NCBI RefSeq assembly: GCF_902686445.1
Contig: NC_062213.1
Location: 8,367,241 to 8,431,240 of the forward strand
Direction of reading: 5' to 3'
DNA from: Sciurus carolinensis
Taxonomy: Eukaryota; Chordata; Mammalia; Rodentia; Sciuridae
DNA: 64,000 nt
This document shows positions 46,890 through 56,372 of the stretch, one piece after another. The notes below the pieces were generated by a model, which saw nothing but the letters and a program-made list of their open reading frames with translations, did no database searches and was not told the origin of the DNA. How positions within the stretch are numbered: position 1 is the first letter of the stretch; each line of letters starts with the position of its first letter. Made by a program: the position numbers and the translations under genes.

Positions 46890-47312
46890 CTACCCAACCA
46901 AGCCGGGCACCCCGAGCGGCAGGTTTCCGCTCTTGGGGAAAGGCTGCAACCTGAGTGTGGTGCAGCTGCAGCCACCCGAGCGCAAGTTACTAAGCTGAAA
47001 CCATGAACAATTCTTGCAGAAACAGCAGGAGTAGCAGTGGTAGGAGCTGGCAAAACGGCGCGGGGAGACCAGACCAGAACTCCGCCTCCTGATCGGGAGA
47101 TCCGCACTCCGGACCGCCTTGGAACCGCTTCCTGGGCGTGGCTTAAAACGCGGAGCAGCGGACCGTCCGGACCGGAGACAGAGCGCAGCAGCCGGGCGCG
47201 AGCATGCGCACTGGCCCGGCAGCGGCGCTGGGGGAGGGCCCCTGTGGAGGACGACGTCGTTACGTAGGCGTCGGAGCCCCGTGGGGAGGAGGGCGAAGAC
47301 TCCATCCGCCAT
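46890..47312 (-). other. Minus-strand TISU-initiated 5' exon candidate
   Basis: The ATG at 47,312-47,310 lies in CAACATGGCGGA, which matches 11 of 12 positions of the TISU initiator SAASATGGCGGC. The frame (140 codons) begins Met-Ala-Asp-Gly. The downstream residues (many Arg, Pro, Ser, Cys) look like GC-rich noncoding sequence, not a conserved protein, so the real coding part may be only the first codons before an unlocated splice donor. A longer overlapping frame in another phase starts at 47,335. I do not recognise a gene. Alternatively the site is only a YY1 element for the plus-strand gene. Confidence 0.35.
47202..47211 (-). promoter_or_regulatory. NRF1-type site
   Basis: GCATGCGCAC, the reverse complement of GTGCGCATGC, fits the NRF1 palindrome core (GCGCATGCGC) with one substitution. 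It lies about 100 bp upstream of the minus-strand ATG region and 260 bp upstream of the plus-strand ATG. Confidence 0.55.
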
Positions 47313-47316
47313 GTTG
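47305..47316 (-). promoter_or_regulatory. YY1/TISU element
   Basis: On the minus strand it reads CAACATGGCGGA. It combines the YY1 core (ATGGCGG) with the TISU translation-initiation context used by mRNAs with very short leaders. Its orientation points to minus-strand transcription. Confidence 0.6.
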
Positions 47317-47337
47317 GATGCCGCAGATTCGCCATAA
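47311..47337 (+). CDS. Possible 8-codon upstream ORF
   Basis: ATG followed by seven more codons and a TAA stop (Met-Leu-Asp-Ala-Ala-Asp-Ser-Pro). If plus-strand transcription starts upstream of 47,311, this uORF precedes the candidate main start by about 135 bases and could dampen its translation. It overlaps the minus-strand YY1/TISU motif, so the ATG may exist only because of that motif. Confidence 0.25.
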   Translation: MLDAADSP

Positions 47338-47465
47338 CCTCGCCTGCTCTTTTCTTAAAAAAATAAAAATAAAAAGCGAAGCGTCAGCGGGGCGCCCCGC
47401 CTTCTCGGTCGGTACGGGAGGGGTCCCGGAAGAGCCGAGGCTTTTTTTTCCTCCGCGGTGGGGGC

Positions 47466-47479
47466 GTTGCCATGGAGAC
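47466..47479 (+). promoter_or_regulatory. RFX-type X-box overlapping the start codon
   Basis: GTTGCCATGGAGAC fits the mammalian X-box form GTTGCCATGGMRAC. RFX factors bound to such boxes drive many ciliary genes. The ATG in the middle of the box is the candidate initiator codon at 47,472. Confidence 0.55.
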
Positions 47480-47490
47480 GCGGGCGGCAG
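47472..47490 (+). CDS. Candidate first coding exon of an unidentified plus-strand gene
   Basis: ATG at 47,472 in a good Kozak context (gttgccATGG) opens six codons (Met-Glu-Thr-Arg-Ala-Ala) plus one base. These are followed by a strong donor, GGCAG|GTGAGC, at 47,490/47,491. The exon would therefore end in phase 1. The leader upstream (about 47,340-47,471) is GC-rich and lies in the CpG island. The X-box suggests a cilium-associated or RFX-controlled gene. I could not recognise the protein from six residues and found no convincing second exon to 64,000, so the first intron would exceed 16 kb. It could instead be a noncoding first exon. Confidence 0.45.
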
Positions 47491-47805
47491 GTGAGCCGAG
47501 CTGGGGGTTGGGGTGAAGACGGGGTGGGGGTGGGGCGCGGCGCGGCGCGCGGGAAGCCGTTCAGAGCGTGCGGTCGGGTGCCGCGCGCGGGCCGCCGGGC
47601 GGCGGAGGGATCCGCGGCCGGGGCCGCAGAGCGGACGTAGCGACGTCCTGCGCCAGACGTTCCGTCGCTGGCAGTATTCCGCCGCCGGAAAAAAAAAAAG
47701 TTAAAAGCGAAGGCTAGCGCCAAGGCGGGGAAGGCAGCGCGCGCTGGCCGGGCCGTCTCCAGGACGACGGGCGGCGCCGGGGCGCGCGCCTCGTGGCGGG
47801 CAGGC

Positions 47806-47816
47806 GGTTCGAATCC
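47806..47816 (+). promoter_or_regulatory. Isolated TFIIIC B-box word
   Basis: GGTTCGAATCC is an exact match to the tRNA-gene B box (GGTTCGANTCC). No A box sits at tRNA distance and the T-stem does not pair fully, so this is not a tRNA gene. Lone B boxes near CpG islands are known as 'extra TFIIIC' sites. Confidence 0.35.
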
Positions 47817-47983
47817 CGGTGCCGCCCGCTCTTTGGCGGGTGGGCTTTGGCCGAGCCCGCCTCTGTCGGGCCCGGGCTCCGCTCTGTGACAGCTCTCCTG
47901 ATGGTCGCAGGCGCGCGCTTGGCCGGCACGTTCGAAGGCCCAGGGCTCTGAAGGAAGGTTCCCTGGCGTCCTCTAGAGGGAGC

Positions 47984-48003
47984 CATGGCGCCAGGGGGTG
48001 GCG
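47984..48003 (+). promoter_or_regulatory. Possible CTCF site
   Basis: The segment atggCGCCAGGGGGTGGCg resembles the CTCF core (CCASYAGRKGGCRS), with a good central AGGGGGTGGC. Motif match only. Confidence 0.35.
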
Positions 48004-48254
48004 TCGCCGCGGGCGGCCCGGCCGCAGGCTTCGGAAGTGGTTCTTACCCCAGTCCCGCGGCCCAGCCTGGCTCAGGCCGAGCTCATGCCTCCTCCAGGCA
48101 GCCTCCCCTGGCTTCGCCCGGAAGCAGCTAGGCCCACGCGACAGCTGGCGCCGCCCCTTTCCCAGGAGCGGGGCCTCGCCTGCCTGGGCACTCGTGTCCC
48201 CAAGACCAGCTTCATGCGTCTTGCTGCTCAGCTCTGTTGGCAGCTCTTAGCGTA

Positions 48255-48375
48255 GGTCACTTGCTGATGAGGAACAGAAGTTCAGAGAGGTCAGTCATAC
48301 GTGTAAAAATGGCAGAGCTGAGGCTTAAGAAATCAGCGTCCTCCCACTCGGGCTGGAGTCCAGGCTCCTGCCGGC
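48255..48375 (-). repeat. MIR SINE
   Basis: The reversed MIR landmarks 'tgatgaggaacagaagttcag', 'gaggtcagtcata' and 'aatggcagagctgagg' occur just outside the CpG island. Confidence 0.65.
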
Positions 48376-49890
48376 TTGCCTGGCTTGCACTCCCACCGTA
48401 GGGTAGTGCCTGCCCGCGGCAGGTGTGCAGGGTGTACTTACGGACTGCCCCGTCAGGTTTCCTTGCGGGAGCCCAGGTGACCTTCGAGATGCATGAGGGT
48501 GTCGCTGGGCTTACCCTCTACCACTGCCCCTCAGCGCTGGGTCCACAGAGCCCTCAATTCATCGGTGGAGGCGTGTAGAATGAGAGTCCCCTGGGCACAC
48601 CTGGCTGCTTTGGTTCAAACCGGCAGCTTGTAAAGCCCCTCCACAGGTCAGGCAGGGTGAAGAGTGTGGGGACCTTCGTCCTGGTCCTTCCACTCTGACC
48701 CCAGCTGTACCAGGCGAGCTTGTGCAAGTAGTGGGGTGAGGAAGGGGTCCAGAGCCAGAGTGGTGGGTCAGGGGGAACTACCTGGGGATGCTTTCTTAAG
48801 GTAGTGACTGCTCAGTTCCCTGCCTTCCCCTCCCCTGTCAGTTCCTGCTGCCCGGACACAGAATGACCTGCTCACCTGTCTTCTGGAATTCACCTAGCAG
48901 CCATTAGACAGAACCCTGGGCTTATGTTGTTGTTTCCTTCCATTTCTGGCGGTAACAATTAAGAAAAGAGCAAGTTTTGAAAAAAGTATTAGACTCACGG
49001 CCAGTTAATCTCTAGAAAGAGTTTCCTGTTTTGGTGGTTAGGTTAATTTTAGAGCAGCTGTACAATAGATGGCACCAGGATGGAGGGGCACATGGCCTGT
49101 GAGGAACAGCTTGGGTGGTACAGAGCTGGATGGTCCTTGTCAGTGGTGGCTGCTACCCTTTGCTCCCTTGTCAGTGGCTTCCCTTCCTTCTGGTGGAAAA
49201 ATCCCGCTCCTTCTTCCCCAAACCTTATAATTTACATAACAACTTTTCAAAGAAAGTTATCCTTAAGTAGAATTCAGCGGCCGCCTAGGGCAAGGGCAGT
49301 CAGATTTAGATGTATTAGAAAGACTGCTTAATTGCATTTCCTTTTATAGATGGTTTCATGCTTGTCGCCTCTGAAGACCTCTGCACCAAGATGGGCCCAT
49401 TTTAGTAATGTAGGAGTGTTGAACCTAGAGTTGGGTTTTCCTCTTCTTGGCGATTTACCCTGTGAAGCTTTCCTTGTCTGAAATTTCCCAGGGCCACGCC
49501 TCAACTTTAAGTGCTGGAACGGTGCAGAGGGTGGGAAGGACAACCACTTGGAGCCCTCTCCTGCTCCTGCACCGTAGATGCTGGTGGCAGTGGGGAGGGT
49601 GGTTGTCCCCTCTAACCCAGGCCCACTCTCTCCCTTGTGCAGCTCAGGACTTTGTCATGCACTGACTTTTAAAAGCATTTATGACTGGGACTTTGGGACA
49701 GAGTTTGATTATGATACTTCTTTTTGGAAAAAAAAAGTAATTTAAACACCTGTTACAGATTTGAGGTTGCCTCGTTTTTTTGGAGCATATAATGTACAGA
49801 TAAAGTTGAGATTGCTTATAAGAAGATAATGCTTGATGTGAATCTGAAAACGGGCTTAAAGTTGGGTAACAATTGTTTTTGTTCCTTTTA
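48376..49890. other. Probable intron 1, non-genic
   Basis: No exon or confident repeat is recognised. It lies downstream of the candidate first exon and is most simply the first intron. Confidence 0.4.
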
Positions 49891-49894
49891 AAAA

Positions 49895-50480
49895 AGTTTT
49901 AAAAATTATAATCAACAAATTATAGCTGTCTGTATTTATGGTGTACATAGTGGTATTATGATTTATGAATACAATATGGAATAATTAAACCAAGGTGACT
50001 AGCACACCCATCGCCCCAACACTCACCTCTTGTGGCGAGGGCACTGGAGACTTGGAAATGTGCAGTACATTCTTATCTGCCTACTTATTGTGCTGTGCAG
50101 TCTGCCCTGGTCTCACTGAGGCTTGGTGTCCCTTGATGTCCCCCCACCCCAACCCCCGCCTCTGGTAACCAGCGTTCTACCTGTGTCCTGAGTCTGTGTC
50201 CTGAGTCTGCCTGTTCTGGATCCCACACGTGAGCCTGCGTGTGTGCTGTTGTGAGCTCGGCTCATTTCACCTGGCCTGATGTTCTGCAGTTCCATGCACA
50301 TTTCCACAGAAGACAGACTCCTTTTTAAGGTCCAGTTGTACTCTGTTGTCTGGGTGCCCATTTTCTTCCCCCACACAAGCGTTGGTGGACACTAGCTGCC
50401 TGGGTCTTGTCCCTTGTGGCAGGCTGTGGTGAATATGGGAGTACAGATGTCCCTGCCGTGTGCAGATTTGAAATCTGGGT
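49895..50480 (-). repeat. Old L1 3' fragment
   Basis: Reversed L1 3' UTR/ORF2 phrases: 'tatttatggtgtacatagtgg', 'cacccatcgccccaac', 'ctctggtaaccagcgttc', 'gttctgcagttccatgcac', 'gtgaatatgggagtacag'. It contains a tandem 13-base duplication (ctgtgtcctgagt) near 50,181-50,206. Confidence 0.78.
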
Positions 50481-51049
50481 TCTTTGGGATCGCGGGCGGT
50501 GGAGTTGCAGTGTGGAACTCTGGAACCTGGTGCCTTTGATCCCAGCGTCTGGGCTGAGGCAGGTGGGCAGGGTAGGGACCTGGCTTCGGAGGTGCTGGCG
50601 GAGCTGCAGGCCATGGTTAGGAAGGTGGCAGGAAGGAGGCCCAACTCAGCCAGGGGACCTGAGACGTGGAGCACGGGGAGCCTGCGTGGCCTGGCGTCTC
50701 TGGAGGGTGTCCTACCTGCTGAGCCCAGGGCTCCTGGGGGCCGGCCCACTTCCTGGGTATCGGGTTCTGCTGGCCTGCCCCAGGGCCCTGTCTCTCCTCC
50801 TCAGACCGCTGCTTTCCATGGTGGCTCGTTCCAGCTTCCCTCAGATATCTGCCACACTGTGCTGGTGCCAGGGTGACTCGTCCTGGTTCTTTCCCCTGAG
50901 GGCTTCATGCGGTCTTGCCAGTGGGAAGCCAGTTCCTTTAGGAGAGCGTGCCGCGTGCTGCTCAGGCGCCCTGTTTCCTGCTTTAAGACCACAAAGCTCT
51001 ACTTCTGGGTTTGCTTGTTTATTTATCTTTAAAGCCCTGTATTCTTTTT

Positions 51050-51172
51050 TTAAAGTATTTTTTTTTGTTGTTGTAAATAGACACAGTACCTGTATTTTAT
51101 TTATTTGTGTGGTGCTGAGGATGGAACCCAGTGCCTCACGCATGCGAGGCAAATGCTAAGCCCCCACGCCCT
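51050..51172 (-). repeat. ID SINE with extended 3' region
   Basis: The reversed ID body 'tggtgctgaggatggaaccc', 'cctcacgcatgcgaggc', 'taagcccccacgccc' is preceded (plus strand) by 'gttgtaaatagacacagtac', the same extension as the copy at 17.8 kb. Confidence 0.85.
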
Positions 51173-51462
51173 TCACTTCTTGCCTTTAGGTCTAGGTCTG
51201 CCATCCATCTCTGATTAGTTTGTGGATGGTGAGAAGCAGGGATGGAGTTTGGTTTTGATGTCCAGCTGGATATCCAGTTGTCTAGCTGCATTTTCTGGAG
51301 CAGCAAATGCATTGAATTATTTTGGCCCTTCCGTTGACAGTCACCTGGGTCCATTTCTGAGCTTTCTGGTCTGATCTGTTTGTTTATCCTTGATCAGTAC
51401 CACACCATCTTGATTATTATACCTTTAAAGTAATTTTTGGAGTTATAAATAAAAGGGGCATT
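51173..51462 (-). repeat. Old L1 fragment
   Basis: The reversed L1 phrases 'ctgatctgtttgtttatcctt' (in part), 'atcagtaccacaccatcttg' and 'attattatacctttaaagta' are typical. Confidence 0.7.
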
Positions 51463-52930
51463 TAGGATATTCTGAAGGGACAAAAATCTAGGCAGGAGGC
51501 CTTTATTAGGGTCTGTCATGGCACAGCCCAGGTGTTGAAGCTCACCCCAGGTGCTCACTCCAAGGTGGTGGCGGGAGACAGAGGGAGGACAGATTTGCAG
51601 ATATGGTTCAGAGAAAAAAACTCACAAAACTGTTGACCAATTGGATTTTACCTCAGGGTCCAGCAATTCATCTATGTTTTTAGGGAAGGAGGGATGATGG
51701 ACGCAGCAGGCCCAGGGATAGAGAAGTCTTTGCAGACTTTGCACCTGCTGCCCTTGTCCATGACTTTAATTGCCTTCTGTGATTTGGAGAGAAAGGCCTT
51801 TGTACTTTGCTCCCCATTTATTTTGGAGTTCGGTCAGTGTACTGGTTTAGGGCTTACTAGGTCCTTGGTTTGTTCTCGGGAGCCCTTTCTTGGGAACTGA
51901 GGCCTCTTTCCCCTTATGAAGCTTATGGGGAGGATGCTTTGTGCAGTTCTGAGGATTCCTTGGCTGGAAGATTCAGGGGCTCTGGGGCTGAGTCCTGACC
52001 AGGAGTGAGCCCAGTAGGGGACCAGGTAATGCAGGGAGCAAGAGAAGAACTGGGAGGAAGTCCTGGTCCTGTCTAATGGCTCTGGGACCTTGCCAAGTCT
52101 CTGGAGCCACCAAGGCCTCACATAAAAATGGTCACTTGAGGCCGCCAGGCAGCGTGGCTGTGGAGGTTCCGTAGTGAAGCACTGGGCACACATCTGGACC
52201 CTGTCGGACTTTTCTCTTTTTCATCATCTATCTTGGTTTTCTCTCACTTTCTCCCTCAGCCTCTGTCGATCTCACCTTCTTCCCCTGAACATCTTGTAGT
52301 TTTTAGTAGTATCTTTGGCAATTCAAAGCATAGTGAGAGCGATTCTTAATGCCCTGAGCCTTTGTGAAGTCATACAGTTGCAGGGGAGTAAGATGGGACC
52401 TGTAACATCATTTCTCTACAAGTTTATTATCTCTGCTTTTCATTGGAGGAAGCAGAAGCTTTGGTCCTTCTGGCTCTGGAATCACTGAACTGCTCTCAGG
52501 GGGGACTTAGTCATAGGGAGCTGAGCACTCACTCAGTATTGGACCTAGTAATAAGGGCCATGTTGGTTTTGTGAGTTCTTTAAAGAGGCTCCTTCTAGAT
52601 CTTCGATTAGAACCTTGCCTCGTTCAGAATCTGGGCCTTGGCCAGGCTGCAGATGCACAAGGCGTCAGCTCCTTAGGCCTGGTGAGGGGGGAGACCTGAG
52701 TGGCCAGAGATAAAAGAAGCCTGTTTGGGCTGCTCTCCAACACCCCTCAAGTTTGGCCATCATGCTTGCTGACTGAGTCACACAGCTGCCTAGTCTGGGC
52801 TGATGGCAGTGCTGAGGCCTGAGCCTTTGGGTGGTCCCACAGCATGGCTCCCAAGGTCCTCCATGGGAATGCTGTCCCCAGAATCTGAGCATCATGGGGC
52901 TGGGAGGCCCATTCTCAAGGAGCACACAGC
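51463..52930. other. Non-genic stretch, origin unresolved
   Basis: No named repeat or gene. Minus frames at 51,834-52,193 and 52,665-53,243 have no recognisable domain, and the second runs through a Tigger-like element. Confidence 0.4.
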
Positions 52931-52981
52931 CCATAGGGCATAGAAAGACAGCTAAGAAATGGGCAGATGTGTAGAAAGACA

Positions 52982-53207
52982 CAGTTGTACCTTGGTATTC
53001 CCTGGGGATTGGTTCCAGGATCTGCCATGGATACCGAAATCTGCAGATGCTGAAATCCCTTTTAAAAATGGTGTAGTGTCTTCTTGTAACCTCTGAACAT
53101 TCTCTTGTCTGTACACGTGAAGTACAGACACACTTTTTCCAAATACTTTTGATCCATGGTTGGTTGAATCCATGGATGTGAAACCCGCAGATACAGAAGG
53201 CCCGCTG
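52982..53207. mobile_element. Tigger/MER2-like DNA transposon relic
   Basis: It opens CAGTTGTACCTTGGTATTCC with 'ggggattggttccagg' and closes 'ttgaatccatggatgtg', 'gaaggcccgctg'. These are the paired terminal landmarks of the mariner-related Tigger/MER2 family. The left and right ends are imperfect inverted repeats (CAGTTGTACC / CAGCGGGCC). It has no transposase frame. Confidence 0.8.
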
Positions 53208-53214
53208 CTCTCTG

Positions 53215-53720
53215 CAGGACATACACAAATGGCTAAAAAGCACATGAGGAGATGTTTGACCTCTCTAGTCACTGGGGACATGCCACTTGAAACCACCATG
53301 GGAAACCACTGCACCCCAACTGAATGACTGAAATCAGAAAGATTGACAGTCCCAGTTGCTGAGAATGGCACCTGGAACTCTAATACACAATTGGTGGAGA
53401 TGTAAAATGGCAGGTCACTTTGGAAAATAGTTTGGTGGTTTCTCACTGTCTTAAGCATACACTTAAATAACTCATCACTCATGTCCTAGGACTTATCCAA
53501 GATAAATCAAGCCTGTGTCCTTGTGAAGACGTGTGTACACATCATAGCAGCTTTATTTGTTATAGCCCCAAACTGGAATCAAACCAAATGCTTATCAACT
53601 TTGTGACTGGCTAAACAAATTGTGGAATACTACTCAGCAATGAAAAGGAATAAACTACTAATGCAGGCAACAGTATGGACTAATCTCAACAGTGTATTAA
53701 ATGGAGGAGTCCAGAGAGGG
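53215..53720 (+). repeat. Old L1 3' end
   Basis: Sense L1 phrases: 'acatacacaaatggctaaaa', 'atttggtggtttctcac' region, 'catcatagcagctttatttg', 'tggaatactactcagcaatg', then 'aaaaggaataaactactaat'. L1-like sequence also precedes the MER2-like element ('aagaaatgggcagatgtg'), so that element is probably inserted in this L1. Confidence 0.8.
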
Positions 53721-53819
53721 AAGGCCATATACTGTGAGGATGTGGAGCAGTTGAACCTCTTGTGCATAGTGAGAATGAAAACTCCTGCAGCTGATATAAA
53801 CAGTGTGGGAAACAGTATG

Positions 53820-54425
53820 TTGGGTCCCCCCAAATTAAAAGTAGAATTATCTTATGAAGAATTGCCATATGAAATTACCAGCAATTTCACTTTTTGGTAT
53901 AGACCCAAAATAAATGAAAGTAGGGTGTCTAAGAGATAATTGTGTACGTGTGCTCATTGTACCATTGTTCCCAGTAGCTGAAAGGTGGAAGCAACTCGAG
54001 TGTCCATTGACAGGAGATGGATAATCAAAACACGGCCTGTGCATACAATGGTATATTATTTAGCTGTAGAAATGAAGATTAGGCACATGCAAGAACAGGC
54101 ATGAACCTTGAGACTGTTATGTTAAATGAAGTCACGAGAGGACAAATACCATATGATTCTAGAAAGTCAAGAGTTCATAGAGGGAGCACACAAGATGATG
54201 ATTGCCAGGGTCCAGGGGGAGAGCAGTGAGTTTCCACTGGGACAGAGGGAGCTTTTGTGGAGGTGGCTGGTGCCGATGGCTGCACGGCATTGTGAAAATG
54301 CCTCACGCCCCCCAGCTGGACACAGACACGCAGCTGGACACAGGTGGCTGAGACGCTGAGTGTTATGTGCATCTTACTGCAGTTAAAGAAGAGACTGGGT
54401 ACTGTATGATTGTATCCTAAGAACT
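53820..54425 (+). repeat. Second old L1 3' end, adjacent
   Basis: It restarts at a more 5' part of the same L1 region ('cagcaatttcactttttgg', 'taccattgttcccagtagc', 'caatggtatattatttagc', 'gaccatatgattctag'-like). It therefore repeats the 3' end already passed at 53.5-53.7 kb and must be a separate insertion or a duplicated copy. Confidence 0.72.
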
Positions 54426-55088
54426 TCTAGACAGAATCACAGGGGCAGAAACGAACCCATGCTTGGCAGGAGCTGGCAGGGAGAGGGAAGTGTCCTGGAC
54501 GAATCTTGACTGTGGTGACGTCTCCACTTCCCTGCCCTGTGCTGAAACCCGCTGACCAGGAGGTGCTATGCTAGAGGGGTGTCCAGGGTGGAGTGGGGCA
54601 CACACTACATGCTCGTTGCTGCCTGGGTTGGGGAGGGGCTCAGGAAAGCTTCCAGCGTGACGTTTAAGCAGAGTGACCAGGCCAGGAGGACCCTGCAGGG
54701 GTAGAGGCAGGCCTGGCCAGTGCCTCCCTGGGCGGGCAGCGGCAGCCCAGAGTTCAGCGGTGGCCCTCCCCCTCCATATGCCTTTGCACACTTTCAGGCC
54801 TCTAGCCTTGCGGGAGGGGGTTGTGCTCCGCCTGCCCCTGTCCTGCCTGGCACCTCTGGCCTCCCGACAGGGCCGCTGGGTCCTGCTAGAGTCCTGGTGC
54901 CCCTGGTGCCCCGTCGGCAGTGCCTGCTCCAGCATTCCCCCACGCTGCCCTGGTCGTCCCTTTGGCCTTGCCTCTTGGTGGTTGAGTGTTCTTGGGGCCC
55001 CCCACCCCCAGAAAGGTATGCTCTGGGGAACGGCACTGGCACTGCAGCTGGGTGCCTGACTGTGCATTTCAGCCTCACCATTTGACAG
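54426..55088. other. Non-genic, GC-rich
   Basis: A 227-codon minus frame and several plus frames overlap here without recognisable domains. They reflect GC-rich sequence with few stops. Confidence 0.45.
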
Positions 55089-55089
55089 T

Positions 55090-55262
55090 TCTTGGGACAT
55101 GTTTTGATTCTGTGGCTGTGGGGCTTGAATCCTGGGCCTTGTGCATGCCGGGCACTTGTTTTATTTTGAGAGAGGTTCTGGTTAGTTGCCCAGGCTGGTC
55201 TCACACTCGCGATTCTCCGGCTCCTTGTTTCCTGTGGTCACAGGTGCGAGCGCTGTGGCCGG
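55090..55262 (-). repeat. Composite 7SL-like/ID SINE
   Basis: The reversed ID half ('ggggcttgaatcctgggcc', 'gtgcatgccgggcac') is followed by the reversed 7SL-like half ('agttgcccaggctggtctc', 'gtggtcacaggtgcgagc'). Confidence 0.8.
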
Positions 55263-56372
55263 CTGCCGCAACCTTGTTTTTGACTTTGGTCTCCTTTTCT
55301 GTAAAGTGGTAGCTAAGTGTGTTCTTGTCTCAGGATCTGATTCCCTGAGGAACTGAACCTGAGAGGCGCACGCTGAAGTGGCTGCTGCTCGAGGAAGCAG
55401 CCTTGAGGGTCCCTCTGCCCAAGACAGTCCCGGGCAGCTGGATGTCACTGCTGCTGTCCCTGGCTCCTCTGCACTGGGCATGGGCTGGAACGGACAGGTG
55501 CTACTCAGTTCCTGCAGGTGGCTGCCAGCCTTCCTCCTGGACAGGCTCCCGCCCAGGCTCCACAGCCCTGCCCTGCCCTGCCAGCACCTGTCCAGCTGAG
55601 CGGCTGCACGCACGTTCTTCAACACCGGAGGGGTTGTTCACAGTCGGAGCTTCCAGAGGTGTCCTGGGGACAGAGGTGTCCTGGCGCTGTGAGAAGTGCT
55701 TTCAGTCACCGTTCTCCCGCTGTAACCGCAGTCTCCAGCACTGGGGTGTTGTCTTTGTTTCACAGACAATCCCGGGGTCAGAGAGGTGGCCACATGTAGT
55801 CAGGATAGGTATGTGGTCTGTCCGACCCCAGACCAGACCCTGTACCCTTTAGGTTGCTGAGCGGTCCTACCACATTCATGGCGTGCCAGGAACGTCCGTG
55901 TCTCTGTCTCACCAGTTCTTATGAGGTCCCAGGGAGGCTGGGGCTGTCATTGGCACCATGCAGATTAAGAAATCGGGGCCCAGAGAGGCAGAGTTCTGGC
56001 TCAGAGCCCTCTGGCAGCGCCGCACTTGGCCCGGCCCGTGTGGCCCCGAAGCCCAGGTCTTCGTGCCGCTGGTTTGGATCAGTGCTCTTCGTGTCTCTGC
56101 CACTTTCCCTCTTTGAGGCTGTTTCTCTTACAGATTTATGGACGCGTTCTATGACTTCTGTCGAACCCTGTGGCAGAATTTGCTGTTGTTCCTGTGACAG
56201 GTTTGCCCTGCTCTGTGGGTGCAGATCTTGCTCCCTGTGAAGGGGATGTGGGGTGGGTGCGAGCGTGACGATCCGTGGCTCTAGAGAAGGACGGGAGCGC
56301 TGGAGGGACAGTTGCAGAGGTCGAGGCCCCTCAACACCCGTCGGTCTCTCACTCTCCCCTCTCCTCTTTTTC
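55263..56372. other. Non-genic, GC-rich
   Basis: Overlapping chance frames, with a possible MIR-like piece near 55,945-56,010. No exon is supported. Confidence 0.4.

Larger units (their letters stand above)
46790..48230. promoter_or_regulatory. CpG island / probable divergent promoter
   Basis: An abrupt switch to very high GC with abundant unmethylated-type CpG (cgcgg, gcgcgc, ccggcc throughout), unlike the CpG-depleted flanks. Within it are an NRF1 site, CRE/ATF-like 'acgtcgttacgta' around 47,255, a YY1/TISU element on the minus strand, and an RFX X-box over a plus-strand start codon. It also has GGGGTGGGGGTGGGG runs near 47,520 and a possible CTCF site near 47,990. There is no strong TATA box in the island core. 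This is the organisation of a housekeeping-type, possibly bidirectional promoter. Confidence 0.9.

Noticed and set aside
46808..47335. 175-codon minus-strand frame in the CpG island
   Set aside because: It overlaps the TISU-initiated frame in another phase. It is Arg/Ala/Ser/Pro-rich, as any frame in a CpG island would be, and lacks a comparable initiation context.
47740..47830. Possible tRNA gene around the B box at 47,806
   Set aside because: No A box at the right spacing, and the T-stem pairs at only two to three positions. No acceptor stem closes.
50407..51159. 250-codon plus-strand open frame, the longest in the window
   Set aside because: It starts in reversed old L1 sequence and its last third is translated ID SINE. 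The composition is low-complexity Leu/Arg/Ser/Cys, with no domain. It is open by chance in stop-poor GC-rich DNA.
54417..55100. 227-codon minus-strand open frame
   Set aside because: GC-rich sequence with competing frames on the plus strand, no recognisable domain, no splice or promoter context.
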